DNA from: an uncultured Clostridium sp.
GTDB taxonomy: Bacteria; Bacillota_I; Bacilli_A; RF39; UBA660
Direction of reading: 5' to 3'
NCBI GenBank assembly: GCA_902493795.1
Contig: CABUQZ010000008.1
Location: 9,365-73,364 of the forward strand
Length of the DNA stretch: 64,000 bases
Made by a program: the position numbers and the translations under genes. The notes below the pieces were generated by a model. It was not told the origin of the DNA. It ran no database searches and worked only from the letters and a program-made list of their open reading frames with translations. This document shows, piece after piece, positions 25,624 to 34,422 of the stretch (its first letter is position 1; each line of letters starts with the position of its first letter).

Positions 25624-26091
25624 ATGCAAGTACAAACAGGATATATTTATCATATTAAAGATGAATTTTTTGATAAGATAAATGATAAAGGATTGATGAT
25701 AAACCATGAAAATGGTCGTGCCAGACCAACATATTTTACTATTAGAGACAAAGATATACTATGGTTTATACCCTTAAGCAGCAAAGTGTATAAATATCAG
25801 CCAATAATAGATAAAAAACTAAAAAAATATGGGAGTTGTAAATCTATAATGATAAGTGAAATTGCCAACAGAAAATCTGTTATCTTATTGCAGAATGCAT
25901 TCCCAACATTGGAGAAATATATAGATCATCCACATACAATAAATGGTGCTCCAGTTAGAGTTGCTGATAATTTAAAAAATGAAATATTAGAAAATTTTAA
26001 TTCGTTGTTAGCTTTGAAAAAACAGGGAATTAACTTGTTTTTTACAGATATTGATAAAATTAAAGAAAAAATGTTAGAAGAGATAAAATAG
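25624..26091 (+). CDS. Type III toxin (ToxN-like, CptN-type endoribonuclease), locus B
   Basis: This 155-residue paralogue of the toxin at 22712 shares all the main blocks: GYIYHIKDEFFD, RPTYFTIRDKDILWFIPLSSKV, LLQNAFPTLEKYIDH, LFFTDIDKIK. The start ATG at 25624 follows TAGGAGTTGATA. Gene order (promoter, RNA repeats, terminator, toxin) is the same as locus A. Sequence 3' of both toxins up to the displaced ppdK tail is also related, so whole cassettes were duplicated rather than only the coding parts. Confidence 0.85.
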   Translation: MQVQTGYIYHIKDEFFDKINDKGLMINHENGRARPTYFTIRDKDILWFIPLSSKVYKYQPIIDKKLKKYGSCKSIMISEIANRKSVILLQNAFPTLEKYIDHPHTINGAPVRVADNLKNEILENFNSLLALKKQGINLFFTDIDKIKEKMLEEIK

Positions 26092-26148
26092 ACAATCAAA
26101 TATAAGTATTTTTAAACATTTTAATACCTTCAAAGTTTAACTATGGTA

Positions 26149-26178
26149 CAAGCCGCAATCAAAGCAAAAAACAATTAA
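26149..26178 (+). repeat. Displaced ppdK 3'-end copy 4
   Basis: CAAGCCGCAATCAAA is identical to the core at the present ppdK end (20318-20332) and reads VQAAIKAKNN then stop. A terminator (26192-26222) follows. It is the last copy and may be the original end of ppdK before the insertions. Confidence 0.75.
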
Positions 26179-26191
26179 TAGATAAATCATT

Positions 26192-26222
26192 AAGACTAAG
26201 ATTTTAAATCTTGGTCTTTTTT
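26192..26222 (+). terminator. Terminator after the last displaced ppdK end
   Basis: AAGACTAAGATT pairs with AATCTTGGTCTT and is followed by T. It is probably the ancestral ppdK terminator. Confidence 0.75.
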
Positions 26223-26224
26223 GA

Positions 26225-26590
26225 TACAAAATAGATTTAAAAATATTGACATGGTCTATAGTATCTAATGTGATTTATATTGAGTAGTACCTAGAAAATT
26301 TTAGAAACTTTAAAAAAATTTAAAACTAGTTTAAAGACAATATATGATTTATACCAATAAGTTTTAAATTTGATAAATATAAAAATATGTTTTTTGCAAT
26401 ATAATTATTATTAGGAAAATTACAGATTAAGAAATTGCTATATTTCTTCAAAATTCTTTTCTAATATTAAAAAAATATATAAATTATATTCATACCATTA
26501 ATGAATAACATTAAATGTTATAATGAATTTACAAAAACAAAATTAAAAGTTTATTTAAAAATATGATAAGATTTAAAAAGAGGTGTATAT
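26225..26590. other. AT-rich intergenic region with a probable promoter
   Basis: This stretch of 366 bp holds no gene I can support. It is almost entirely A and T. A TATAAT at 26519-26524 lies about 70 bp before the next gene and is the best -10 candidate; no good -35 precedes it. Confidence 0.5.
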
Positions 26591-27805
26591 ATGATTAATA
26601 TTAATTTTGTTAAAGATAACATTAATACCTATAATACTAGAATAAGAAAAGGCAAAGCATCTGAAGTATATTATAATGGATTTAAAGTTTTTACTAGTGA
26701 TGGTAACACTGTTGATATCATTGATAATATGTTCTGTATGAATTCTACTTGTTTAAATAAAGTTATAAAAAATGAGAAAATTAAAGATTATTTAAAAGAA
26801 TTAAAATCATTAAGAGATTATTTTTTTACATCTTTTAAAATTAAAAGTATTAAATTTGATTTAGGTGAAGCAAATAATATAAATTGGCAACAAAGAAATG
26901 AAATAAAACAACTTGGTATAGACTTGGAAAAGAAAGTCTATTATTTTGAAGAAACTTCCATTGAAAAAGAATTTGAAATTTTAAAAGTAATGTTTCACGA
27001 CTATAAACATGGTAATTCTAATGTATTTAAAAACTTAAAAATTACTTATGATTATATTCATAAAGAAATGGATATATATGATGCAATAAAAAAGATTCCA
27101 GATTTAGTAAAAATGTATGTTACCTATACTAAATATGAAAAAGAAAAGTATTATCAACATTTATTTTTATTAAATTTAAATAAAGATAAAATAAACGAAG
27201 AATCATATAGAACAATATTTGGTGATAAAGATGTTATACCATTTGAAGAAGAATATTATATTGTTGATGGAAAAGAGTCTGATAATAATGGAAGAATCGA
27301 TTGTGTTTTTTATTCTAAAAATGGAAAGTCAATTACTGATATTTATTTAATTGAATTAAAAGTTGATACAGGCGTTATTGGAGGAGCAAATGGAATTCAT
27401 AAACATTTATTAGATATAGAACATATTGATGAATTAAATAAATCTTTCTTTGATAATCTAATAGAAAGAATTAATTATAGAAATGAATGTTTAGATAATG
27501 AAAAATATATTCCACTAGATGGAAAAAATTATAATGCGCATTTTTATATAATAATTGGAAAAAATAAATCCAGTAATGACCAGATTGAATCAAAAGTTAA
27601 ATCATTAAGAGATATTAATTCATCAACATATAATGAAGTAAAAAAGGAAATTCAAAAATATTCAAATGAAGTAGATAGAATACAAGAAATTTATAAAGTT
27701 GCTAATAAAAAAATGGAAATAAAATTATTTATAGACGATAATATTTGGAATCTAGATGATAACTTTAATCCTAATTTTATTGATAAAACAGATTGGATAA
27801 AATAA
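26591..27805 (+). CDS. PD-(D/E)XK nuclease-like protein
   Basis: I do not recognise this 404-residue protein as a named family. Residues about 218-260 read FEEEYYIVDG...NNGRIDCVFYS...IYLIELKVDTG. This is the D-x(n)-E-x-K core of PD-(D/E)XK nucleases, with Asp 237 and ELK 256-258 in place. The N-terminal 200 residues are helical and may bind a target. The last 25 residues (IKLFIDDNIW...DKTDWIK) recur at the end of the next gene's product. It starts at the ATG at 26591 after AAAGAGGTG and leads a three-gene unit (1 bp gap, then 8 bp overlap). A restriction or defence nuclease is the simplest guess. Confidence 0.6.
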   Translation: MININFVKDNINTYNTRIRKGKASEVYYNGFKVFTSDGNTVDIIDNMFCMNSTCLNKVIKNEKIKDYLKELKSLRDYFFTSFKIKSIKFDLGEANNINWQQRNEIKQLGIDLEKKVYYFEETSIEKEFEILKVMFHDYKHGNSNVFKNLKITYDYIHKEMDIYDAIKKIPDLVKMYVTYTKYEKEKYYQHLFLLNLNKDKINEESYRTIFGDKDVIPFEEEYYIVDGKESDNNGRIDCVFYSKNGKSITDIYLIELKVDTGVIGGANGIHKHLLDIEHIDELNKSFFDNLIERINYRNECLDNEKYIPLDGKNYNAHFYIIIGKNKSSNDQIESKVKSLRDINSSTYNEVKKEIQKYSNEVDRIQEIYKVANKKMEIKLFIDDNIWNLDDNFNPNFIDKTDWIK

Positions 27806-27806
27806 T

Positions 27807-28064
27807 ATGAAAAATAATATTGCAATAATAAACTTTGAAAAAAATGAAACAGACAATTTTATTAGTTATGATGATAATTTAAAAAAAGAAAAGACAAATG
27901 TACTTACAAAAGAAGAAGCAATAAATCCAATAAAAGAAATATATACTTCAATAGATAAGAATATAGTTGATGTTAAATTATTTATTGATCAAAATATATG
28001 GGATAAAAATAAAGATATATTAAGACCAAATTATGCAGAAAAGACTGAGTGGTTAAATGACTGA
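27807..28064 (+). CDS. Small protein sharing the nuclease C-terminal tail
   Basis: This 85-residue acidic protein begins 1 bp after the nuclease-like gene. Its last 30 residues (VKLFIDQNIW...AEKTEWLND) are a clear match to the tail of the upstream protein, while the first 50 residues are unrelated. It may be a partner that uses the same docking motif, or the remnant of a duplication. It overlaps the next gene by 8 bases. Confidence 0.6.
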   Translation: MKNNIAIINFEKNETDNFISYDDNLKKEKTNVLTKEEAINPIKEIYTSIDKNIVDVKLFIDQNIWDKNKDILRPNYAEKTEWLND

Positions 28065-28671
28065 AAAATTAGATATTGTATCAATGGGTTTTAATAGAGA
28101 AGAATTAATAGATAAATTTAATATTGATGGAGATATAACTTTTATTGATAATGTTGATGACATTTTCATGTATAAAGCAGATATATTAATTATTGATTTA
28201 TGCAATTTAAAAAAATTATTTGATGAATTATATAATTGTGAAGTTTATAAATATCAAAATAATCATATGCATTTATATGAAAAATATGATTTATATGAAT
28301 ATGATAGATTAAATAGAAGTAAGTTCAAAAATTATAGAAAAGTATTTATTGTTTCAATTGATTGTCTATTTGACGAATATAATTATAAGAATATTTATTC
28401 AAATATATATTATGTTAACGGTTTTAATAAATTAGATTTACAAATAAATGATAATAATTTTAAAATAAGTAGTATCAAAAATAAAAATATTTTAAAATTG
28501 AAAGAATATGTAGATAAACAGGAAAATTATTTTGATTCAAAAGAAATTATGAAACAATTTAATGTATCTAGTAGATGGATTAAAAGATATATGAAAGATA
28601 TGAATGACATATATAATAATATTGGTTACTCATATTCTAAAAGAAAATGGTATAAAGTAGAGAAAGGATAG
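28057..28671 (+). CDS. Hypothetical protein with C-terminal HTH-like segment
   Basis: This 204-residue protein is translationally coupled to the previous gene. The N-terminal part has a Rossmann-like or receiver-like alternation of strands (LDIVSMGF, ITFIDNV, ADILIIDLC, KVFIVSID). The last 60 residues look like a winged helix (SKEIMKQFNVSSRWIKRYMKDM...YSKRKWYKV). It may regulate the operon or act as its DNA-binding subunit. The family is not recognised. Confidence 0.6.
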   Translation: MTEKLDIVSMGFNREELIDKFNIDGDITFIDNVDDIFMYKADILIIDLCNLKKLFDELYNCEVYKYQNNHMHLYEKYDLYEYDRLNRSKFKNYRKVFIVSIDCLFDEYNYKNIYSNIYYVNGFNKLDLQINDNNFKISSIKNKNILKLKEYVDKQENYFDSKEIMKQFNVSSRWIKRYMKDMNDIYNNIGYSYSKRKWYKVEKG

Positions 28672-28691
28672 TAGAAATACTATTCTTTTTT
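28664..28691 (+). terminator. Terminator ending the nuclease operon
   Basis: GGATAGTA pairs with TACTATTC around GAAA, followed by six T. It overlaps the stop codon of the HTH-like gene. Confidence 0.85.
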
Positions 28692-28814
28692 GTCACTCTT
28701 AAAAAACGCTTAAGAAAGCACAATATAATTATGTTATAGTTTATAGCAGATGAAGTTCATCTTGTTCTTTGACAATTTATTTATTTTAATACTCACAAGA
28801 AAGAAGGTAATAAT

Positions 28815-30893
28815 ATGAAAAGAATTGAATTACATTGTAAGACAAAATATAGTTATGATAAAGATTCAACAATTGATATTGAAAGTGTTTTATGGAATGC
28901 CAAAGAAAATGGAGAAAAAGGAATTGTATTTGTTGACAAGGATTCAATAATGGCATTTCCTAAAATTGAACAAATATATAATAATTTATGTAAACAAGAT
29001 AAGGAGTTTAAAATATTTAAAGTAGGATACGGGGTACAATTAACTTCTATAATTGAAGATAATGAATATGAAGTAATTATTTTAGTAAAAAACATAAAAG
29101 GATTATTTGATATATACAAAATTATCTCTTTGTATCTAAATGAATATGAAAAAAAGATTCCAATAATTGAGTTAACTAATATGGATAACTTATTGTTAGG
29201 AATAATGTTAAATGAAGAAAGTATTAAATTAGATTTATCAATATTTGATTATATAGAAATTAATAGTGACTTCGATATATCTAGTATTAAAGATAAAAAT
29301 AAAATAGTTTATTCAAATATACCCAATTCTTTATTTGAGAGTGAATTACAAGCTAAGAAAGTGTTATATTATCATCAACATATAGATAAAACTCCTGAAT
29401 GTAGATTATATAAAGATACAGAAAGAATATTAAAAGAATATAACAATAAAGAAATAGTAATTACCAACTCTAATAATATTTTTGATAATTTAGATAGTAT
29501 TGTAATCAATGATGAAAAATTTCATGCAACTCATATAGATAATTTTGATGAATTTGCTAATCTAGTTAGAAGTTCGTTAAAAAGAAAGTTTAATAATCCA
29601 ACTGAAAAAATAATTACTAGATTAAATGAAGAATTAAATCTTATTAAAGAATTAGATTATACGTATTATTATGAATTATTAATGATAATTACAAATTATT
29701 GTAAGAATAATAATGAATATTATCAATTAAATGGATATATTAATAACTCTTTAGTAGCTTATGTATTAAATTTAACTGAAATAGAGCCATTTAATTTACC
29801 ATATGAATTATTTTTTAGTGAAATTCCTAATTTAGATATTAAAATTTCACCTAAATTTTATTATAAAAAATTATTTCCATATTTAATTAATAAATTTGGT
29901 AATAGTGTTATTAAATGTAATTATGGATTTAAGCTTTCAAAATTAAATATACCAAGAATAATAAAACATTATGAAATAAACACGAAAAAAGAGTTTACAT
30001 CAAAAGAAAAAGATTATATAGTTGATGTATTAAATGATATTCCACTATATAAGAAAGAATATTCAAATAATTCATTTTATTTAATACCTGATAATAATGA
30101 TGTTTTTAATTTTAGTCCTTATGAATTTAAAAATGAATATAATGACTATACTTCTTATAGATTTATGGGAACTCATTATGATTATCATGATTTAGAGAAT
30201 AATCTTATAAGACTTCAATTTACATTAAATGATGATATAGAAAATATTACTAATTTAATTAATAAAACAAATTTTAAAGTTAATTTTTGTAATGATAAAA
30301 AAGTATATAATTTATTTAGAAATACAGAGGAATTTAAATGCAAGTTTAAAATATTAAGTAAGTCAACTGGCACATTAAATATAAGATATTTTGATGATTT
30401 TGAACTAGAAAATAAATTAGTAAATATATCTAATATCTGGTTGGATGATTTAATTAAAATATTTATGAATAATAATCATGGAATTATTAATGATGATTTA
30501 TATAATGATTTGAAAAGAAGAGGTTTAGATGAAAAAGATATATTTAGTGTGATAAATTCTTTAAGAGATAGTAAAAAAATATTAGTTAGTAAAGCATTTA
30601 TATTAAATAAAATAAGAGTATCATATATGCAAATGTATTATAAACTTTATTATCCAAAAGAATATTATGAAGTATTATTATCAAATATAATGTATCAATA
30701 TATAAATGATAAAGTATATAAGTATGATATTAAAGCAATAAAAGATAGGTATTATGATCTTGATATATTTAATAAAATGGTTTTATCTATGGAAGAACGT
30801 GAAGAATTGAGTTTACTAGAAATATTAATAGAAATGTATGAAAGAAATATAAAATTTGAAATAAAAAATAACAAAATAGAAATTGGAGAGTGA
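28815..30893 (+). CDS. Catalytically dead PolC-like protein 1 (PHP + polymerase core)
   Basis: This 692-residue protein is colinear with PolC-type DNA polymerase III alpha but lacks the OB and exonuclease domains. The PHP start RIELHCKTKYSYDKDSTIDI and VFVDKDSIMAFP match PolC's VELHLHSPMSQMDA and ALTDHAVVQSFP, with metal-binding histidines changed to Lys. Further on, ITRLNEELNLI and LTEIEPFNLP match the palm. PolC's PDIDLNF is PNLDIKI (about residue 338) and its LKLDILG is IRLQFTL (about residue 467), so two of three catalytic Asp are lost. The SRGSVGSS nucleotide loop is gone. The C-terminal part (KAFILNKIRVSYMQMYYKLYYPKEYY; EILIEMYERNIKF) matches PolC fingers. It cannot be an active polymerase and may bind DNA or primer ends. 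Confidence 0.75.
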   Translation: MKRIELHCKTKYSYDKDSTIDIESVLWNAKENGEKGIVFVDKDSIMAFPKIEQIYNNLCKQDKEFKIFKVGYGVQLTSIIEDNEYEVIILVKNIKGLFDIYKIISLYLNEYEKKIPIIELTNMDNLLLGIMLNEESIKLDLSIFDYIEINSDFDISSIKDKNKIVYSNIPNSLFESELQAKKVLYYHQHIDKTPECRLYKDTERILKEYNNKEIVITNSNNIFDNLDSIVINDEKFHATHIDNFDEFANLVRSSLKRKFNNPTEKIITRLNEELNLIKELDYTYYYELLMIITNYCKNNNEYYQLNGYINNSLVAYVLNLTEIEPFNLPYELFFSEIPNLDIKISPKFYYKKLFPYLINKFGNSVIKCNYGFKLSKLNIPRIIKHYEINTKKEFTSKEKDYIVDVLNDIPLYKKEYSNNSFYLIPDNNDVFNFSPYEFKNEYNDYTSYRFMGTHYDYHDLENNLIRLQFTLNDDIENITNLINKTNFKVNFCNDKKVYNLFRNTEEFKCKFKILSKSTGTLNIRYFDDFELENKLVNISNIWLDDLIKIFMNNNHGIINDDLYNDLKRRGLDEKDIFSVINSLRDSKKILVSKAFILNKIRVSYMQMYYKLYYPKEYYEVLLSNIMYQYINDKVYKYDIKAIKDRYYDLDIFNKMVLSMEEREELSLLEILIEMYERNIKFEIKNNKIEIGE

Positions 30894-32130
30894 TTTTATA
30901 AAAGCAAAAATAATAAAAGGAACTAAACAAATTGGAGGATGTATTACAGAAATATCAGTGAAAAATTCAAAAATAATAATTGATTTTGGTAACGATTTAG
31001 AAGAGAGTAATGAATCATTTGAGTTAGAAGGTTTAACTAAAGGAAAATCAACTTATGATGCAGTATTTATTACTCATTCACATGGTGATCATATTGGACT
31101 TATAAATAAAATTAATAAAGACATTCCGGTATATGTAGAAGAGTCTACTCTAAAAATCCATAATTTAACTTGTGATTTTTGTAACAAAGATAAAGTTACA
31201 AGAGATATTAATACTTTTGAAATAAAAAATAACACAAAAGGTAAAGAAAACAGATGTATTTTTAACAATGAGGATATCCAAGTTTATGCGTATATTGGTG
31301 ATCATTCTTCATATAATTCATGTATGTTTTTAGTAGAAGGTGATGGTAAAAAATTACTTCATACTGGAGATTTTAGAATGCATGGAAGAAAAGAAAAAGT
31401 TATTGAACATTCATTAAAAGAAATTGGTAGTGTTGATATGTTAATTACCGAAGGAACAACTCTAACTAGATGTAAAGATAAATATATGAATGAATATGAA
31501 CTGGAAACTAAGGCAGTGGAAATAATGAAAAAATATGATCAAATATTAGTAATGCAATCTTCAACAAATTTTGATAGAACAGCAACTTTCTTAAGAGCAT
31601 CTATTAAGTCTCATAAAAAATTTATATTAGATTTGTTTTCTTATCAATTGCAAAATGTTATTAATAGATTTATTCAAGTAGATAACAAAAACATTTATTT
31701 ATGGATACCATATAAGTATAATTTAAAACCTGTATGGTTTAAGGAAAAATATATGGATATAGATAATAATCTATTTGGTGCTTTCCTATATTATACAATG
31801 GAAATCAAAGATACTATGTTAGATGATATACAAATGTTATATGATAAGGGATTACTTAAAAATGCTTGTTTAATTTATTCTATGTGGGAAGGATATATAG
31901 AAAAAGAAGAAAAGATAAAAAACTTTATTCAAGAATTAAAAAATATGAATATTGATATAATTTTTTTACATACATCAGGTCATGCTGATAAGGAATCTTT
32001 TCTTAAATTAAATAAAATTATTAATCCAAAACAAACAATTATTATTCATACTGAAGATGGTAGTAAAGGCAAAGAACTACTTAATAATGTAATTGAGATA
32101 AATGATAATGAGGAAATATTAGTAATATAA
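30883..32130 (+). CDS. RNase J-like metallo-beta-lactamase/beta-CASP enzyme
   Basis: This protein has up to 415 residues. Motif 2 is THSHGDHIG (His/Asp ligands at 65-70), motif 3 is GDHSSYNS (His 141) and motif 4 is HTGDFRMHG (Asp 163). A beta-CASP region with LHTSGHADKESF near residue 365 follows, as in RNase J. All metal ligands appear intact, so nuclease activity is likely. It lacks RNase J's long C-terminal domain. The start is uncertain: TTG at 30883 has no RBS, while GGAG at 30885-30888 would serve a rare ATA at 30898. It overlaps the PolC-like gene, so coupling is likely. Nicking or trimming of RNA or DNA ends bound by its neighbours is inference. Confidence 0.75.
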   Translation: MESDFIKAKIIKGTKQIGGCITEISVKNSKIIIDFGNDLEESNESFELEGLTKGKSTYDAVFITHSHGDHIGLINKINKDIPVYVEESTLKIHNLTCDFCNKDKVTRDINTFEIKNNTKGKENRCIFNNEDIQVYAYIGDHSSYNSCMFLVEGDGKKLLHTGDFRMHGRKEKVIEHSLKEIGSVDMLITEGTTLTRCKDKYMNEYELETKAVEIMKKYDQILVMQSSTNFDRTATFLRASIKSHKKFILDLFSYQLQNVINRFIQVDNKNIYLWIPYKYNLKPVWFKEKYMDIDNNLFGAFLYYTMEIKDTMLDDIQMLYDKGLLKNACLIYSMWEGYIEKEEKIKNFIQELKNMNIDIIFLHTSGHADKESFLKLNKIINPKQTIIIHTEDGSKGKELLNNVIEINDNEEILVI

Positions 32131-32178
32131 GATTATTAATAAATTATAAAGTTATACCAATAATAGGAGGGATGATAT

Positions 32179-32889
32179 ATGTTGGAATTTGTTGATCAAT
32201 TATTAAATTCACAAGATAATATTATAGATCAGTTAAAATTATTAAAAGATAATAAGAATAATAAAGAAGTAAAAAAATATATGCAAGCACTTCTTAAAGA
32301 CAAACATTCACCATATTTTAATTATTGTATTGATAAATACTATTTTAACAAAGATATTGATGAGGTTAAGCCTCCGATGCCAAAATTAAGTATATATTGG
32401 TTTGAAACAGGAGATAAAATAAAAAAGTTAATTGAATCCAAAGATAATATAATAGATCAACTTAAAATACTAAAAATTCATAAAGATGATAAAGATATTG
32501 ATACTTATATTAAAAAATATTTTGAATGTAATATAAGTAAATATGAAAAATATTGCATTCAAAAATACTATTATGATATAGATATTGAAGAAGTAAAGCC
32601 AAATGCAAAGAATCTAAATATCACTTTATATAAAATTCATTTTAATGATATAGAAAAAAAACAAGAAAAGGATGAAATAAAAAAATTACAAAAAGAATTG
32701 AATGAAGCAAAAAAGGGTGACAGAGTAAAATTATTAGATGGTCCTTTTGAAGATGAAATAGGAATATTAAAATCATATGATATTGATAATATGAAAATAT
32801 TTGTTACTCTTTGTCTTTTTGAACAAAATATTGATATTGAGCATGATGGTAAATTTGAAATAATTAAGGAGAAGAAAGGTGAAAAATAG
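32179..32889 (+). CDS. Tandem-repeat protein with C-terminal KOW domain
   Basis: This 236-residue protein has two N-terminal repeats of about 75 residues (NSQDNIIDQLKLLKD...YCIDKYYFNKDIDEVKP and ESKDNIIDQLKILKI...YCIQKYYYDIDIEEVKP). A short coiled coil follows (about residues 160-178). It ends in a KOW/NusG-like domain (GDRVKLLDGPFEDEIGILKSYD). NusG-type KOW domains contact RNA polymerase, ribosomes or nucleic acid. The start ATG at 32179 has AGGAGGGATG upstream. The gene overlaps the second PolC-like gene by 11 bp and is clearly part of this operon. Confidence 0.65.
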   Translation: MLEFVDQLLNSQDNIIDQLKLLKDNKNNKEVKKYMQALLKDKHSPYFNYCIDKYYFNKDIDEVKPPMPKLSIYWFETGDKIKKLIESKDNIIDQLKILKIHKDDKDIDTYIKKYFECNISKYEKYCIQKYYYDIDIEEVKPNAKNLNITLYKIHFNDIEKKQEKDEIKKLQKELNEAKKGDRVKLLDGPFEDEIGILKSYDIDNMKIFVTLCLFEQNIDIEHDGKFEIIKEKKGEK

Positions 32890-34354
32890 AATAGAGTTAC
32901 ATGCTAAAACTAAATATAGTATGGATCATGAAAGTACAGTTGATATTAAAGATTTAATACTAAAGTGTTCTAGTAATGGTGAAAAAGGAGTAGCTATTGT
33001 TGATAGTGGTACCATACTTAGTTTTTATAAAGCTGAAAAAATATTAAAAGAATTAAATTTAAAAGATTTTAAGTTGATATATGGAGTAGAGGTAAATGTT
33101 GATTTAAATAATAATAAATATAAAGCTGTTATTTTATTAAAAAGGAGAAAAGGATTATCAGTATTATATAGATTATTATCCCCATATTTTACTACTAATG
33201 AATTATTATTAAATGAATTAATGCAAAATAGAGAAGATTTCTTAATTGGACTTATATATGATGAAAATAATTATAATCCACTAGTATTACAATTTTTTAA
33301 TTACATTGAAGTAGACAATAAGGTATCTAAAGAAGTAATATCTACATTAAAAAAAGATAATTTGGTCGTTTATTCTAATAGAATTAATGCCTTATCAAAA
33401 GATGAAGAATTGTGTAAAAAAATCATTTATAAAAAATTACATATTAAAGGTAATATTGATAATAGAATTTATAAAACTACACAAGATATTTTAAAAGAAA
33501 TAGACGATAAAGAAATTGTTATTGAAAACTCAAATAAGATATTTAATATGATAGATAAATTTGATTTATTAGAAGATAGAAATTATTTACCAGTTAATAA
33601 AAACTTTTTTCTTAATTCATTAGTTAATACAAAGATACATGAAAGGTATGGTAATAATATACCTTTAATAATAAAAAAACGTGTTGATTTAGAACTTAAA
33701 CTTATAAAAAAATTTAATTATGAAGGATATATTAATTTATATAAAAAAATAATTGATAAGTGTAAAGAAGAAAAAGAAGAATATGTTATTTATGGATATA
33801 TTAATAATTTATATATTGCTTATCTACTTGGAATAACTCATTTTGACCCAGTTAATTTAAATTTATATGCATTCTTTAATAATCATCCAAGTATTACTAT
33901 TAAAGTATCAGAAACTTTTATTGAAAAATTGAATATGTTTATTAAGAAAGAACTAAATATTAATACAATTAGATGTAAAGGAATTATGACTCTGAATAAT
34001 ACAAATATACAAGATATAATAAGTAATTATGAAAAATCCAATAATATTAAAATATCTAGTGAAGAAATTTTAGCAATAAATAAATATTTAATGGATTATC
34101 CTCTTAACAATAATAAAATTACTTCAAAAGAATTAATAATACCATATGGTATTAATATATTTGAAGTATCACCACGTGAATTAATTGAGATTATGAAAGA
34201 TAAAACTTCTTATCAAAGATTTACGAATATAGATTATAATGATATTGAAGATAAATTTATAACATTACAATTAATATCAAATAATAAAATAACAAGCCTA
34301 ACAGAATTAAAAAATATTACTGGAGATAGAATAATTAATTATGATGATAATTAA
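32879..34354 (+). CDS. Catalytically dead PolC-like protein 2 (C-terminally shortened)
   Basis: This 491-residue protein is a paralogue of the protein at 28815 and starts at the GTG at 32879 after AAGGAGAAGAAAG. The PHP segment reads RIELHAKTKYSMDHESTVDI and AIVDSGTILSF. The palm region follows (IIKKRVDLELKLIKKFNYEGY, LGITHFDPVNL). PolC's PDIDLNF has become PSITIKV (about residue 336) and LKLDILG has become ITLQLIS (about residue 463), so all three catalytic Asp are lost. It ends just past the palm, without the fingers and C-terminal part kept by paralogue 1. Two different dead copies under one promoter suggest a heteromeric structural role. Confidence 0.7.
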   Translation: MKNRIELHAKTKYSMDHESTVDIKDLILKCSSNGEKGVAIVDSGTILSFYKAEKILKELNLKDFKLIYGVEVNVDLNNNKYKAVILLKRRKGLSVLYRLLSPYFTTNELLLNELMQNREDFLIGLIYDENNYNPLVLQFFNYIEVDNKVSKEVISTLKKDNLVVYSNRINALSKDEELCKKIIYKKLHIKGNIDNRIYKTTQDILKEIDDKEIVIENSNKIFNMIDKFDLLEDRNYLPVNKNFFLNSLVNTKIHERYGNNIPLIIKKRVDLELKLIKKFNYEGYINLYKKIIDKCKEEKEEYVIYGYINNLYIAYLLGITHFDPVNLNLYAFFNNHPSITIKVSETFIEKLNMFIKKELNINTIRCKGIMTLNNTNIQDIISNYEKSNNIKISSEEILAINKYLMDYPLNNNKITSKELIIPYGINIFEVSPRELIEIMKDKTSYQRFTNIDYNDIEDKFITLQLISNNKITSLTELKNITGDRIINYDDN

Positions 34355-34422
34355 GTATAACTAGCAGTAAAAAATTAGTAAAAGCAATATTTAAACCTAA
34401 TCTTTAAACAATTGGTGAAATA

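Noticed and set aside
28815..34354. A functional replicative DNA polymerase split in two
   Set aside because: Both proteins start with the same PHP domain and overlap over the palm, so they are paralogues, not halves; the catalytic aspartates are missing.
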